Positions 1-7,945 of a stretch of 64,000 nt of DNA are shown one piece after another. Source of the DNA: Eubacteriales bacterium (GTDB lineage: Bacteria > Bacillota > Clostridia > Lachnospirales > Lachnospiraceae); NCBI GenBank assembly GCA_030524545.1, contig JAUNGM010000007.1:62001-126000 (forward strand). Reading direction: 5' to 3'. The translations under genes and the position numbers were made by a program. How positions within the stretch are numbered: position 1 is the first letter of the stretch; each line of letters starts with the position of its first letter. The notes beneath the pieces were generated by a model. It was not told where the DNA came from, did not search any database, and saw nothing but the letters and a program-made list of their open reading frames with translations.

Positions 1-2
1 TC

Positions 3-1049
3 AGAGTTGGCTGGATGATCGTTACGTACCTTTTGTGGGGATCCATCTTCTATACGTCCATCAATATTCCATACGGCTCCATGGCATCGGCAATTTCTCC
101 TGATCCCGGGGATCGTGCACAGCTATCTACCTGGCGCAATATTGGCGCAACACTGGCAAGCCTTGTCATTGGGGTCGGAACTCCGGTGTTTGCATATGTA
201 ACAGTGGACGGCAAAACGGTTCTTTCAGGAAGCCGCATGACGATTATCGCAGGAGTTTTTACTGTTTGTGCGGTCATCTGTTATCTGCTCTGTTTCAAGC
301 TGGTACGTGAACGTGTGCCGATACAGGCGAATAACCGAAAGCCGGATGTCGGAAATCTGGCGAAAAGCCTTTTTACAAACAGGGCGCTTCTTGGCATTAT
401 TGCAGCAGCGATCCTTCTGCTGCTTGCACAGCTCAGTATGCAGGGTGTTTCCGGATATGTATTTCCGAATTATTATGGTTCCGCAGGTGCACAGTCCATG
501 TCCTCGCTTGTAAGCAGTATTGCCATTCTGGCTATATGTGCGCCGCTGGCGGCAAAGCTTTCTGCAAAATTCGGCAAAAAAGAGCTTTCGGCAGTATCTT
601 GTGCCCTGGGTGCAGCAGCGTATGTGGTATGCCTGATCGTGAAACCGCGGAATGCATATGTTTATGTTATGTTTTATACCCTGGCTTTTGTAGGCGTAGG
701 ATTTTTTAATACGGTTATCTGGGCAATGATCACGGATGTGATCGATGATGCGGAGGTGAAAAACGGCATCCGCGAGGACGGTACGATCTATGCGGTTTAT
801 TCCTTTGCGAGAAAGGTTGGACAGGCTCTTTCTTCCGGTATGGTAGGCGGACTTTTGAGTATGATCGGATATACGCAGGAAACGGCATTTGACCCTGTGG
901 TAACAGAGGGAATCTTCCGGATATCCTGTATCGTTCCGATCATCGGCTTTGTGGCCGTCTCGCTTGCTCTGGTATTTATTTACCCGCTGAATAAAAAGCG
1001 TGTGGAAGAAAACAGTGCGGAGCTTGCACGCCGCCGGGGTGAGGCATAA
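3..1049 (+). CDS. GPH-family (MelB-like) sugar/cation symporter, C-terminal part
   Basis: Partial: the reading frame is open to the left edge, so the true start lies outside the window. The visible 348 codons carry the family signature YTSINIPYGSMASAISPD near the left edge (the loop that follows the first helices in GPH symporters) and about nine further hydrophobic segments, ending in a charged cytoplasmic tail. Such proteins take up glycosides or oligosaccharides with Na+ or H+ at the cytoplasmic membrane. Substrate cannot be read from the sequence, and the neighbouring glycosidase that often reveals it would be upstream. The family assignment is firm; the transported sugar is unknown. Confidence 0.85.
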   Translation, partial: RVGWMIVTYLLWGSIFYTSINIPYGSMASAISPDPGDRAQLSTWRNIGATLASLVIGVGTPVFAYVTVDGKTVLSGSRMTIIAGVFTVCAVICYLLCFKLVRERVPIQANNRKPDVGNLAKSLFTNRALLGIIAAAILLLLAQLSMQGVSGYVFPNYYGSAGAQSMSSLVSSIAILAICAPLAAKLSAKFGKKELSAVSCALGAAAYVVCLIVKPRNAYVYVMFYTLAFVGVGFFNTVIWAMITDVIDDAEVKNGIREDGTIYAVYSFARKVGQALSSGMVGGLLSMIGYTQETAFDPVVTEGIFRISCIVPIIGFVAVSLALVFIYPLNKKRVEENSAELARRRGEA

Positions 1050-1070
1050 ACCAATAAAACAGAAATGAAA

Positions 1071-1115
1071 GGGGACTGTCTCCGGACGGATAAGAATCCG
1101 AATGGAGCAGTCCCC
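1071..1115 (-). terminator. Hairpin terminator between the symporter and the CBS gene
   Basis: Arms GGGGACTG and CAGTCCCC enclose a further CGGAT/ATCCG stem. Read on the minus strand the hairpin is followed by TTTCATTTCTGTTTT, so it best serves the CBS gene; on the plus strand it has no T-run but may still end the symporter message. Confidence 0.7.
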
Positions 1116-1152
1116 TGTATGGCATTCTGTGTTTATTCTTCCGTGTTTTGTG

Positions 1153-1584
1153 TCATTTTTCAGGACTATCCGGGGAAGAATGCTTTTTCATTTCTTTGTA
1201 GCAGTATTTGATGATTTCCTTGCGGGTGATGATTCCGATGAAATAGCCGTTGTCATCCACGACAGGAACGTAATTCTGATTAATAGCACGGTCCAGCAGG
1301 TCTTCCATCTTGGAGTTTACGTGAACCGGCTTGTAGGTTGCCCTGCGGGGGATGGCCATAATAGGAACGGATTCCATTGCCTTCACGTCATTGATCTCCA
1401 GACGCTTGATGCCCCACAGCAGATCCCCTTCGGAAATGGTACCGGTGTACTTGCCGTCCATGCTGAGAATGGGGATGCAGGAGAACTTCCGGTGTTCCAT
1501 CTTCTCAACGGTCTGCCTTAAGGTTTCATCTTCAAAAATATATGCTACTTCACTTTTCGGTGTTAAAAAAAACAATATATTCAT
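1153..1584 (-). CDS. CBS-domain pair protein
   Basis: A 143-residue stand-alone Bateman module. Two CBS repeats can be seen, about residues 10-65 (ending near TGTISEGDLLWGI) and 80-130 (VPVVDDNGYFIGIITRKEI). Pairs of this kind bind adenine nucleotides and act as energy or ligand sensors, but with no fused catalytic domain the partner is unknown. The ATG at 1584 has a GAGGT ribosome site about 10 bases upstream. It lies downstream of asnA on the same strand with about 110 bases between, and no evident functional link. Its role is not predictable beyond ligand sensing. Confidence 0.85.
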   Translation of the reverse strand: MNILFFLTPKSEVAYIFEDETLRQTVEKMEHRKFSCIPILSMDGKYTGTISEGDLLWGIKRLEINDVKAMESVPIMAIPRRATYKPVHVNSKMEDLLDRAINQNYVPVVDDNGYFIGIITRKEIIKYCYKEMKKHSSPDSPEK

Positions 1585-1693
1585 GTGTGTCGTACCTCAT
1601 TTTCACTTCCAGATGCTGAATTAATGATAGCATGCAGGCCTTGCTATTTCAATACGGTGAATTATTAAATTTTTAGAAACACTCAGGGTGGGC

Positions 1694-2701
1694 TTAAAGC
1701 AGTGACACACCTTTGGCTGCTGCTTCTTCCATAACGGCCTTTGGCCAGAGAGAAGCGTGAACCTCTCCGATGTGGGCCTTACGCAGGAAGAACATACAGA
1801 TACGGGACTGGCCGATGCCGCCGCCGATGGTGTAGGGCAGTTCTTTGCTGAAAATAGCTTTCTGGAAATCCAGCTCCCTGCGGTCATCGCAGCCTGCAAG
1901 GGTGAGCTGACGGTCCAGTGCTTCCTCATCTACACGGATACCCATGGAGGAAAGCTCGAGTGCAATATCCAGTACAGGATAGTAGACCAGGATATCACCG
2001 TTTAATTCCCAGTCATCATAGTCCGGAGCGCGTCCGTCGTGGCGTTCTCCGTTGCTTAAGGTCTTGCCCACCTGCATCAGGAAGACAGCGCCTTTTTCTT
2101 TTACAATTTTGTATTCCCTCTCTTTGGGAGTGCAGTCAGGATACATATCCACCAGCTCCTGGGTGGATACAAAGGCGATCTCACGTGGCAGGATCTCCTC
2201 TATGTAGTCATACTGGACTGCCATATATTTTTCTGTTTTGCGGAGAACACTGTAAATGGCGCGGACGGTATTAATCAGTGTCTCCATTGTGCGTTCTTCT
2301 TTGGTAATGATCTTTTCCCAGTCCCACTGGTCTACATAAACGGAGTGGATATTGTCCACGTCCTCGTCCCTGCGGATGGCGATCATATCCGTATAGAGCC
2401 CCTCCCCGTGGGAGAAACCGTATTTCTTCAGTGCGTAGCGTTTCCATTTGGCGAGGGAATGTACGATCTCCGCGTTTTCTTCCTGGCCTTTGATATCAAA
2501 GCTGACCGGGCGCTCCACACCGTTCAGGTTATCGTTCAGGCCTGTGGACGGCGCAACAAAAACCGGAGCGGATACACGCAGAAGATTCAGCTTCTGAGCC
2601 AGCGTCTGCTGGAAAAAGTCTTTAACTGTTTTAATAGCTACCTGGGTATCATGCAGATTCAGGTCTGACTGATAGCCTGCAGGAATTTTAATCTGTTCCA
2701 T
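1694..2701 (-). CDS. asnA: Aspartate-ammonia ligase (asparagine synthetase A)
   Basis: Makes asparagine from aspartate, ammonia and ATP in the cytoplasm through an aspartyl-adenylate. At 335 residues it has the usual AsnA length. Recognisable family stretches are VSAPVFVAPSTGLNDNLNG near residue 45, SHGEGLYTDMIAIRRDED near 100, and the class II synthetase-like motif GGGIGQSRICMFFL near the C terminus. I start at the ATG at 2701 because GAGGAGG lies 6 bases upstream; an in-frame ATG 33 bases earlier has no such site. It is monocistronic with its own consensus promoter, divergent from the zinc-ribbon gene. Confidence 0.95.
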   Translation of the reverse strand: MEQIKIPAGYQSDLNLHDTQVAIKTVKDFFQQTLAQKLNLLRVSAPVFVAPSTGLNDNLNGVERPVSFDIKGQEENAEIVHSLAKWKRYALKKYGFSHGEGLYTDMIAIRRDEDVDNIHSVYVDQWDWEKIITKEERTMETLINTVRAIYSVLRKTEKYMAVQYDYIEEILPREIAFVSTQELVDMYPDCTPKEREYKIVKEKGAVFLMQVGKTLSNGERHDGRAPDYDDWELNGDILVYYPVLDIALELSSMGIRVDEEALDRQLTLAGCDDRRELDFQKAIFSKELPYTIGGGIGQSRICMFFLRKAHIGEVHASLWPKAVMEEAAAKGVSLL

Positions 2702-2742
2702 GGAAAATCCTCCTCGTTTAGACAAATTAATCACTGGTGTCC

Positions 2743-2771
2743 ATTATAACAGGAAAAAGTGTATAATGCAA
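2743..2771 (-). promoter_or_regulatory. sigma-A type promoter of asnA
   Basis: On the minus strand TTGCAT, a 17-bp spacer and a perfect TATAAT, about 42 bases before the asnA start. It is back to back with the promoter of the zinc-ribbon gene. Confidence 0.8.
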
Positions 2772-2779
2772 TTTTCATC

Positions 2780-2808
2780 TTGAAAGATATGCGGGAAATA
2801 GATACAAT
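2780..2808 (+). promoter_or_regulatory. sigma-A type promoter of the zinc-ribbon gene
   Basis: TTGAAA, 17-bp spacer, TACAAT, ending 42 bases before the start codon at 2851. Confidence 0.75.
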
Positions 2809-2850
2809 AGAATTACGATTATGCTGGATGAAACGGGAGGGGGATGGAAT

Positions 2851-3705
2851 ATGGGAAACAGGTGTCAGGTTTGTGACGGGCCGGTTGTGAATGGAAGATG
2901 TAAATATTGCGGTATGCCCTACAGGAATGATGAGGTACTGTACCACTTGAATGAGAGCAGGAGCGAGCATTACCGCCATGCAACTCCCCAGGCGAAGAAG
3001 ATTATGAAAAACCAGGAGATTCCCCTTCAGGATCGGAAAGCGTCCCTTGGACGTACTTCTTCGAAAGAAGAGATCAAAGCCCATCAGCAGAAGATCCGTC
3101 AGGATGCGGTAAAGCGTATGACAACTACGAAGGCAAGACCGGAGGGAAACAGCGGTGCAGGAACTGCCCGGAATACTGCGGGAAAAACCGCCGGAAATAT
3201 TGCCGGAAAATCCTGGGGAGCCGGACAGAACGTGCGGAAGCAGACAGAAAAGAAGAACCAGAAAAAAGCCTCCGTATTCAGTCTGGTCATTTCGGTCATT
3301 GTGGTATTATTTGGCCTGGTGCCGACGGTCGGCGAGTATATTATGGAACATAAGGAGTCCATAAATCTCGGCGGGACAGGAATCGTGTCAGAATTTACGG
3401 ACGGAACAGGCCAGGAGCTTTTATTTGAGCAGGAGGCATACGGGAACGGAAATATGGCATACTATCTGGGCAGAGAGTATGGAGAGGTTACGGTGGGCAG
3501 CGAGCTGAACGAGGGCACTTATAAGGTATCGGCAGAGAGCGGAAGTGCTCAGATCATTGTATGCAGGGGAAATATGGTAAAGAGTTATACGGTTGAGGAA
3601 AGCGGCGAGTCGGTGGTACTGCTGCTGCATGACGGAGATACGGTCTGCGTTCAGCCGGATTCTTCTGCAAAAAGAGTGGTAATGTACCAGCTTAGCAATT
3701 CATAG
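2851..3705 (+). CDS. Zinc-ribbon, single-pass membrane protein of unknown function
   Basis: A 284-residue protein in three parts: an N-terminal zinc ribbon (CQVCDG...CKYCG, residues about 5-23), a basic and Gly/Ala-rich linker with repeated GKTAGNIAGK-like stretches (about 75-140), one membrane helix (VFSLVISVIVVLFGLVPTV, about 148-168), and an outside domain of about 110 residues rich in beta-type sequence. The start is taken at ATG 2851, preceded by GGGAGGGGG; an upstream in-frame ATG at 2821 has no ribosome site. The layout (cytoplasmic metal-bound head, extracellular sensor-like tail) resembles many Clostridia proteins with no assigned role. I do not recognise a specific family. Confidence 0.75.
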   Translation: MGNRCQVCDGPVVNGRCKYCGMPYRNDEVLYHLNESRSEHYRHATPQAKKIMKNQEIPLQDRKASLGRTSSKEEIKAHQQKIRQDAVKRMTTTKARPEGNSGAGTARNTAGKTAGNIAGKSWGAGQNVRKQTEKKNQKKASVFSLVISVIVVLFGLVPTVGEYIMEHKESINLGGTGIVSEFTDGTGQELLFEQEAYGNGNMAYYLGREYGEVTVGSELNEGTYKVSAESGSAQIIVCRGNMVKSYTVEESGESVVLLLHDGDTVCVQPDSSAKRVVMYQLSNS

Positions 3706-3715
3706 AAAATACCTC

Positions 3716-3763
3716 TTCCCTTTTGCCGAAGGATATGGTATACTTGGACAAGTATCACCATAT
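3716..3763 (+). promoter_or_regulatory. nrdD promoter overlapped by an inverted repeat
   Basis: A weak -35 (TTCCCT, 3716-3721), 17-bp spacer and TATACT (3739-3744). The -10 lies inside an inverted repeat, ATATGGTATACTTG (3733-3746) and CAAGTATCACCATAT (3749-3763), differing by one bulged base. The placement suits a repressor operator; it does not match the NrdR box as I know it. Confidence 0.55.
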
Positions 3764-3828
3764 ATGGAAGAAAATTGGGGAAAATAAGGGAAGTAGCCAC
3801 CAGATATAGTATATAGGAGAAAAAAGGT

Positions 3829-5964
3829 ATGATTTATGTAATTAAAAAAGACGGAACCCGCGAGGAGTTTAATCCGCAGAAGATCGTAGCTGCAGTGAAT
3901 AAGTCTGCCGCACGTATTCTGTATACATTTTCTGAGGAGGAGAAGGACTTCATCTGCCGATTTGCACAGGAGCATGCAGACTCCCTCGGAAAGAATGAAA
4001 TCCAGATTCAGGAAATGCACAATATTGTAGAGGGAGCATTGGAACGTGTGAATCCGGCTGTTGCCAAGAGTTATCGTGACTACCGTAATTACAAGCTGGA
4101 TTTTATCCACATGATGGATGATGTATACACTAAGAGCCAGGCCATCCGCTATATCGGAGACAAGAGCAATGCCAATACGGACAGCGCCCTGGTTGCCACT
4201 AAGAGAAGCCTGATTTTTAATGAACTGAATAAGGAGCTTTACCGTAAGTTCTTTATGAACCGCAATGAGCTGCAGGCATGCAAGGACGGTTATATCTATA
4301 TCCACGACCAGTCCGCCCGTCTGGATACCATGAACTGCTGTCTCTTTGATGTGGCTTCTGTTTTGAAGGGCGGCTTTGAGATGGGCAATGTATGGTACAA
4401 TGAGCCGAAGACACTGGATACCGCCTTTGACGTTATGGGAGATATCATCTTAAGTACCGCAGCGCAGCAGTACGGCGGCTTTACGGTACCGGAGGTGGAT
4501 AAGATCCTTGCCCCGTATGCGCAGAAGAGCTATGACAAATACATCCGGGAATTTTTGAAATATGCGGACGAGAGCTGGAGCGGAAAAGAAGAGAAGGCGA
4601 TCGAGTACGCGCTGGATAAGGTTCGCAGAGACTATGACCAGGGCTGGCAGGGCATTGAGTATAAGCTGAATACGGTAGGCTCCTCCAGAGGAGATTATCC
4701 GTTTGTGACTGTGACACTGGGACTTGGAACGGAACAGTTCGAAAAGATGTGTAATATTTCCCTGCTTGAAGTCCATATGGGCGGACAGGGTAAGGCAGGC
4801 CATAAGAAGCCGGTTCTTTTCCCGAAGATCGTGTTCCTGTATGATGAAAACATTCACGGTAAGGGCAAATGCTGTGAGGATGTATTTGAGGTTGGTGTGG
4901 AGTGTTCCTCCAAGACTATGTATCCGGACTGGCTGTCCATGTCAGGCGAGGGCTATATTTCCAGCATGTACAAGAAATACGGCAAGGTAATCAGCCCGAT
5001 GGGCTGCCGTGCATTTTTAAGTCCGTGGTATGAGCGCGGCGGAATGAAGCCTGCTGATGAGAATGATGTGCCGGTATTTGTGGGAAGATTCAATGTGGGT
5101 GCTGTCAGCCTGCACCTTCCGATGATCCTTGCCAAATCCCGTGCAGAGAGCAGAGATTTCTATGAGGTGCTGGATTTCTATCTGGAAATGATCCGGAGTC
5201 TGCATATCCGCACTTATGAATATCTGGGACAGATGCGTGCCTCCACTAATCCGCTGGCTTACTGCGAAGGTGGCTTTTATGGCGGCCATCTGCAGCCACA
5301 TGAGAAGATCGGCAAGATCCTGAAGCCAATGACAGCTTCCTTTGGAATTACCGCACTGAATGAGCTGCAGGAGCTTTACAATGGAAAATCCATTACGGAG
5401 GACGGGCAGTTTGCACTGGATGTCCTGAAATATATCAATGATAAGGTAAACAAGTATAAAGAAGAGGACGGAAACCTTTATGCGATTTACGGTACCCCGG
5501 CAGAGAGCCTGTGCGGCCTGCAGGTAGAGCAGTTCCGCAAGATGTATGGAATTGTGGCAGGAGTTTCCGACCGTCCATATGTAAGCAACAGCTTCCACTG
5601 CCACGTAACGGAGGATGTGACGCCGATTGAGAAACAGAACCTGGAAGGACGTTTCTGGGAGCTGTGCAACGGCGGTAAGATTCAGTATGTACGTTATCCT
5701 ATCGGTTATAATAAAGAGGCCATCCGCACGCTCATCCGCCGTGCCATGAAGCTGGGTTATTACGAAGGTGTCAACCTGTCCCTGGCTTATTGTGACGACT
5801 GCGGACACGAAGAACTGGAAATGGATGTATGCCCGGTTTGCGGTTCCAAGAACCTGACCAAGATCGACCGTATGAACGGCTATCTTTCCTACAGCCGTGT
5901 TCATGGAGATACCCGTCTGAATGAGGCCAAGATGGCTGAGATCGCAGAGCGGAAGTCCATGTAG
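3829..5964 (+). CDS. nrdD: Anaerobic ribonucleoside-triphosphate reductase (class III)
   Basis: Reduces ribonucleoside triphosphates to deoxy forms using a glycyl radical in the cytoplasm under anoxia. The 711-residue protein starts with an ATP-cone (KDGTREEFNPQKIVAAVNKSA, about residues 5-90), the allosteric nucleotide site, followed by the large barrel. Near the C terminus a four-cysteine zinc site (CDDCG...CPVCG, about 652-673) precedes the glycyl-radical loop RMNGYLS, with the radical Gly at about residue 684. The activase gene nrdG usually follows directly, but here a terminator and the convergent arcC follow, so activation must come from a gene elsewhere. Confidence 0.96.
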   Translation: MIYVIKKDGTREEFNPQKIVAAVNKSAARILYTFSEEEKDFICRFAQEHADSLGKNEIQIQEMHNIVEGALERVNPAVAKSYRDYRNYKLDFIHMMDDVYTKSQAIRYIGDKSNANTDSALVATKRSLIFNELNKELYRKFFMNRNELQACKDGYIYIHDQSARLDTMNCCLFDVASVLKGGFEMGNVWYNEPKTLDTAFDVMGDIILSTAAQQYGGFTVPEVDKILAPYAQKSYDKYIREFLKYADESWSGKEEKAIEYALDKVRRDYDQGWQGIEYKLNTVGSSRGDYPFVTVTLGLGTEQFEKMCNISLLEVHMGGQGKAGHKKPVLFPKIVFLYDENIHGKGKCCEDVFEVGVECSSKTMYPDWLSMSGEGYISSMYKKYGKVISPMGCRAFLSPWYERGGMKPADENDVPVFVGRFNVGAVSLHLPMILAKSRAESRDFYEVLDFYLEMIRSLHIRTYEYLGQMRASTNPLAYCEGGFYGGHLQPHEKIGKILKPMTASFGITALNELQELYNGKSITEDGQFALDVLKYINDKVNKYKEEDGNLYAIYGTPAESLCGLQVEQFRKMYGIVAGVSDRPYVSNSFHCHVTEDVTPIEKQNLEGRFWELCNGGKIQYVRYPIGYNKEAIRTLIRRAMKLGYYEGVNLSLAYCDDCGHEELEMDVCPVCGSKNLTKIDRMNGYLSYSRVHGDTRLNEAKMAEIAERKSM

Positions 5965-6065
5965 AGAAAATCATTTTTAAGATGAGAAATATCCGGAAAT
6001 GAAAGAAATCCTACGTCTTTCGTTTTCGGGTATTTTTTCGGAAAGGATACCAAAAGGATATATAA

Positions 6066-6110
6066 AATGCCTGGAATGGGAAGATTTCCCTTTGCCAGGC
6101 ATTCTTTTTT
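6066..6110. terminator. Bidirectional terminator between nrdD and arcC
   Basis: AATGCCTGG (6066-6074) pairs with CCAGGCATT (6095-6103), with an inner GGGAA/TTCCC stem, then CTTTTTT on the plus strand. It separates two convergent genes. Confidence 0.85.
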
Positions 6111-6113
6111 GGT

Positions 6114-7046
6114 TTATTTGATGATGGTTCCGGTCTTTTCTTTGTAGCCGTCTTTTGCGTGAGGAATATCCGTGATGATTGTGCGGCGTCCTTTGCCTTT
6201 TGAGACAAAGGAAATGCCCGCTTCAAACTTCGGGAGCATAGATCCGGGGGCGAACTGGTTGTCATCCATGTGCTTTCCGGCTTCCTCGATGTTAAGCTCG
6301 TCCAGAAATTCCTCGTTGTGAGCACCAAGATTCAGGCTGACTTTTTCGACACTTGTGAGGATGAGAAGGGTGTCAGCATTCAGTTCCTCAGCGAGCAGCC
6401 CGCTTGCAAAGTCCTTCTCGATGATAGCACTGGCACCGTGGAGACGGATGCCCTGCTCCATTACCGGGATTCCGCCGCCGCCTGCTGCAATGACAATCTG
6501 GCCCGCGTCTACAAGAGTACGGATCGTTTCAAGCTCTACAATCTTCTGTGGCTTCGGTGCAGCTACGATCCTGCGGTAGCCGTCTTCGGATACCTTCGTG
6601 ACAAAGTTGCCTTTTTCTTCTTCGTTTTCCGCTTCTTCCTCCGTAAGAACACGTCCGATGATTTTCTCCGGTTCTGCAAAAGCGTCATCATATGGGTCAA
6701 TGACTACCTGGGTAAGAACCGTGGCGACAGGCTTGTAGATGCCGCGGGAAATCAGTTCTGTGCGGATGGCATTCTGCAGGTCATATCCGATATAGCCCTG
6801 ACTCATGGCAGAGCATACGGACATAGGGGCAAATGTATAATCAGGATGTGCCTTGCCGAATTCATTCATAGCTGTGTGAATCATGCCCACCTGAGGTCCA
6901 TTGCTATGTGAAATTACTACTCGGGTACCTTCTTCAACAAGGTCGGCAATGGCTTTGGCAGCGGCCTTGGTGGCAATCTGCTGTTCCGGAAGGGTAGTAC
7001 CTAAAGCTCTATGGCCTAATGCAACTACTACGATTTTTTCGCTCAT
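6114..7046 (-). CDS. arcC: Carbamate kinase
   Basis: Interconverts carbamoyl phosphate + ADP and ammonia + CO2 + ATP, normally the ATP-yielding last step of arginine deiminase, agmatine or allantoin breakdown. At 310 residues it matches the family; visible motifs are VVVALGHRALG at the N terminus (GN is usual where GH stands here), VVISHSNGPQVG near residue 45 and VIAAGGGGIPV near 193, where the amino-acid-kinase fold binds phosphates. No arcA, arcB or transporter gene adjoins it, so the source of carbamoyl phosphate is unknown. It has its own strong promoter and is a single-gene unit. Confidence 0.93.
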   Translation of the reverse strand: MSEKIVVVALGHRALGTTLPEQQIATKAAAKAIADLVEEGTRVVISHSNGPQVGMIHTAMNEFGKAHPDYTFAPMSVCSAMSQGYIGYDLQNAIRTELISRGIYKPVATVLTQVVIDPYDDAFAEPEKIIGRVLTEEEAENEEEKGNFVTKVSEDGYRRIVAAPKPQKIVELETIRTLVDAGQIVIAAGGGGIPVMEQGIRLHGASAIIEKDFASGLLAEELNADTLLILTSVEKVSLNLGAHNEEFLDELNIEEAGKHMDDNQFAPGSMLPKFEAGISFVSKGKGRRTIITDIPHAKDGYKEKTGTIIK

Positions 7047-7093
7047 AGGGAATACCTCATTTCTATCTGATATAGTCTGTATTGTATTTTTCT

Positions 7094-7122
7094 ATTATAA
7101 AAGACCGGGGAAAGAATTGCAA
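7094..7122 (-). promoter_or_regulatory. sigma-A type promoter of arcC
   Basis: On the minus strand TTGCAA, 17-bp spacer, perfect TATAAT, about 48 bases before the arcC start codon. Confidence 0.8.
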
Positions 7123-7163
7123 TGAAAAAAACAAGGAAAAGCCGCCTGCATATGCAAACGGCT
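7122..7163 (-). terminator. Minus-strand terminator shielding the arcC promoter
   Basis: AGCCG (7140-7144) pairs with CGGCT (7159-7163) around the palindrome TGCATATGCA. On the minus strand the hairpin is followed by TTTTCCTTGTTTTTTTC, a good U-tract, so it would stop leftward transcription coming from the accessory patch just before the arcC promoter. Confidence 0.6.
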
Positions 7164-7568
7164 CATTTCCTTACTTTTTTGAGGGGGGAGATAGAGAGTG
7201 GTTTTCATCTATCCAAAACCTATTATAGAGGAGAAATGTGTGCAAAGTGTGTACTCTTTCTAAAAGAAATCGAAAATTTCTAAATCATTTATTAACTGGA
7301 TTTGTCCAGGTTTATCCTGCGGCGTTTCGGAAAGCCGGGAAGCCTTGATTTTAAAGGGAAAATCAATAAAAGGTGTGTTGTGTGGATTTATCATGGCACA
7401 TAAAAGGTGAGTGGGGTAAAACTGTTTTTGTGGGGTAAAGATTGGTGGAAAATGTGGGGGATGGGCAGACCGCTATTGTACTAGCGTTTCTGGCAGTCTT
7501 AACTTGGCTTTCCAAAGAGCAGGATAAGGGCGGACGGTACAGGCGGACAGTAAATAACCGTAGTTTTG
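7164..7568. other. Gene-free stretch in the decayed accessory patch
   Basis: About 400 bases with no supportable gene on either strand. It holds the left copy of the 28-bp direct repeat and a small hairpin with arms TTGATTTT/AAAATCAA near 7347. Several short open stretches are broken by stops in every frame, as expected of degraded coding sequence. Confidence 0.5.
7257..7284. repeat. 28-bp direct repeat, left copy
   Basis: Identical over 28 bases to 8437-8464. The unit is AT-rich and contains AGAAAT...ATTTCT as an internal inverted repeat. The two copies are 1,180 bp apart and bracket the DnaC fragment, the toxin locus and the small orphan gene. Confidence 0.85.
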
Positions 7569-7736
7569 ATGAAAGATGGAGATTGGCAGAACCAGGAGCT
7601 GTTTAGGTTGATTAATGGGAGGATGGAAAAGGGGAAAGTAATACTTTTTACTTCAAATTTTCCACCTGAAAAACTGAATCTTAATGATCGGACAAAGGCG
7701 AGAATCGGTGCTGAAAATCAAATATTGAGATTGTAG
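7569..7736 (+). pseudogene. C-terminal fragment of a DnaC/IstB-like ATPase
   Basis: A 55-codon open stretch reading NQELFRLINGRMEKG then VILFTSNFPPEKL and DRTKARI. This matches the sensor-1 region (the TSN motif) and following arginine of DnaC-type helicase loaders, which load replicative helicase in phages and conjugative elements. The Walker A and B parts, which should take up some 150 residues upstream, are absent and the preceding sequence is full of stops. I read it as a relic of a mobile element. Its stop codon coincides with the -35 box of the toxin promoter. Confidence 0.6.
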
Positions 7737-7759
7737 AACTTTGAAGCGTGTGCTATACT
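7731..7759 (+). promoter_or_regulatory. Promoter of the small toxin gene
   Basis: TTGTAG (7731-7736), 17-bp spacer, TATACT (7754-7759). Transcription would start near 7766, giving an 80-base leader before the toxin start codon. Confidence 0.7.
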
Positions 7760-7797
7760 GATTGCACGGAAAGTCAGAGCACATAAAAGGCGGTCTA

Positions 7798-7844
7798 CCC
7801 TCCATTTTCGGAGGGGCTAACCCTCCAGACGAAAGAAAGGAGGG
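7798..7844 (+). promoter_or_regulatory. Leader with two CCCTCC and two GGAGGG boxes around the ribosome site
   Basis: Order along the leader: CCCTCC (7798-7803), GGAGGGG (7810-7816), CCCTCC (7821-7826), GGAGGG (7839-7844). The last box is the ribosome site of the toxin. Pairing of neighbouring boxes either buries the site (2nd CCCTCC with last GGAGGG) or frees it (2nd CCCTCC with first GGAGGGG), so the leader can act as a translational switch. Confidence 0.6.
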
Positions 7845-7846
7845 CG

Positions 7847-7945
7847 ATGCCAATGTATGTTACATATTCGGATTTAATCCAGATAGGTATATTCATTGTC
7901 GCTCTTGTTGGTTTGTGTTATACGATCTTCAAGAGAAGAAAATAG
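7847..7945 (+). CDS. Putative type I toxin, 32-residue membrane peptide
   Basis: A very short gene: ATG at 7847 (or ATG at 7853 two codons on), TAG at 7943. The peptide begins MYVTYSDLIQ after a two-residue lead, has one hydrophobic helix (IGIFIVALVGLCYTIF) and ends in the basic tail KRRK. That plan (short polar start with an acidic residue, single membrane span, positive C terminus) is shared by Fst/Ldr/TxpA-type and holin-like toxins, which damage the membrane when over-translated. A strong AAGGAGGG ribosome site lies 3-9 bases upstream but can be masked by the leader. A convergent antisense RNA overlaps the 3' end. Toxicity is inferred, not shown. Confidence 0.65.
   Translation: MPMYVTYSDLIQIGIFIVALVGLCYTIFKRRK

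Noticed and set aside
7653-7853. 66-codon minus-strand open frame opposite the toxin leader
   Set aside because: Overlaps the DnaC relic and toxin promoter in antisense, with no supporting signal.
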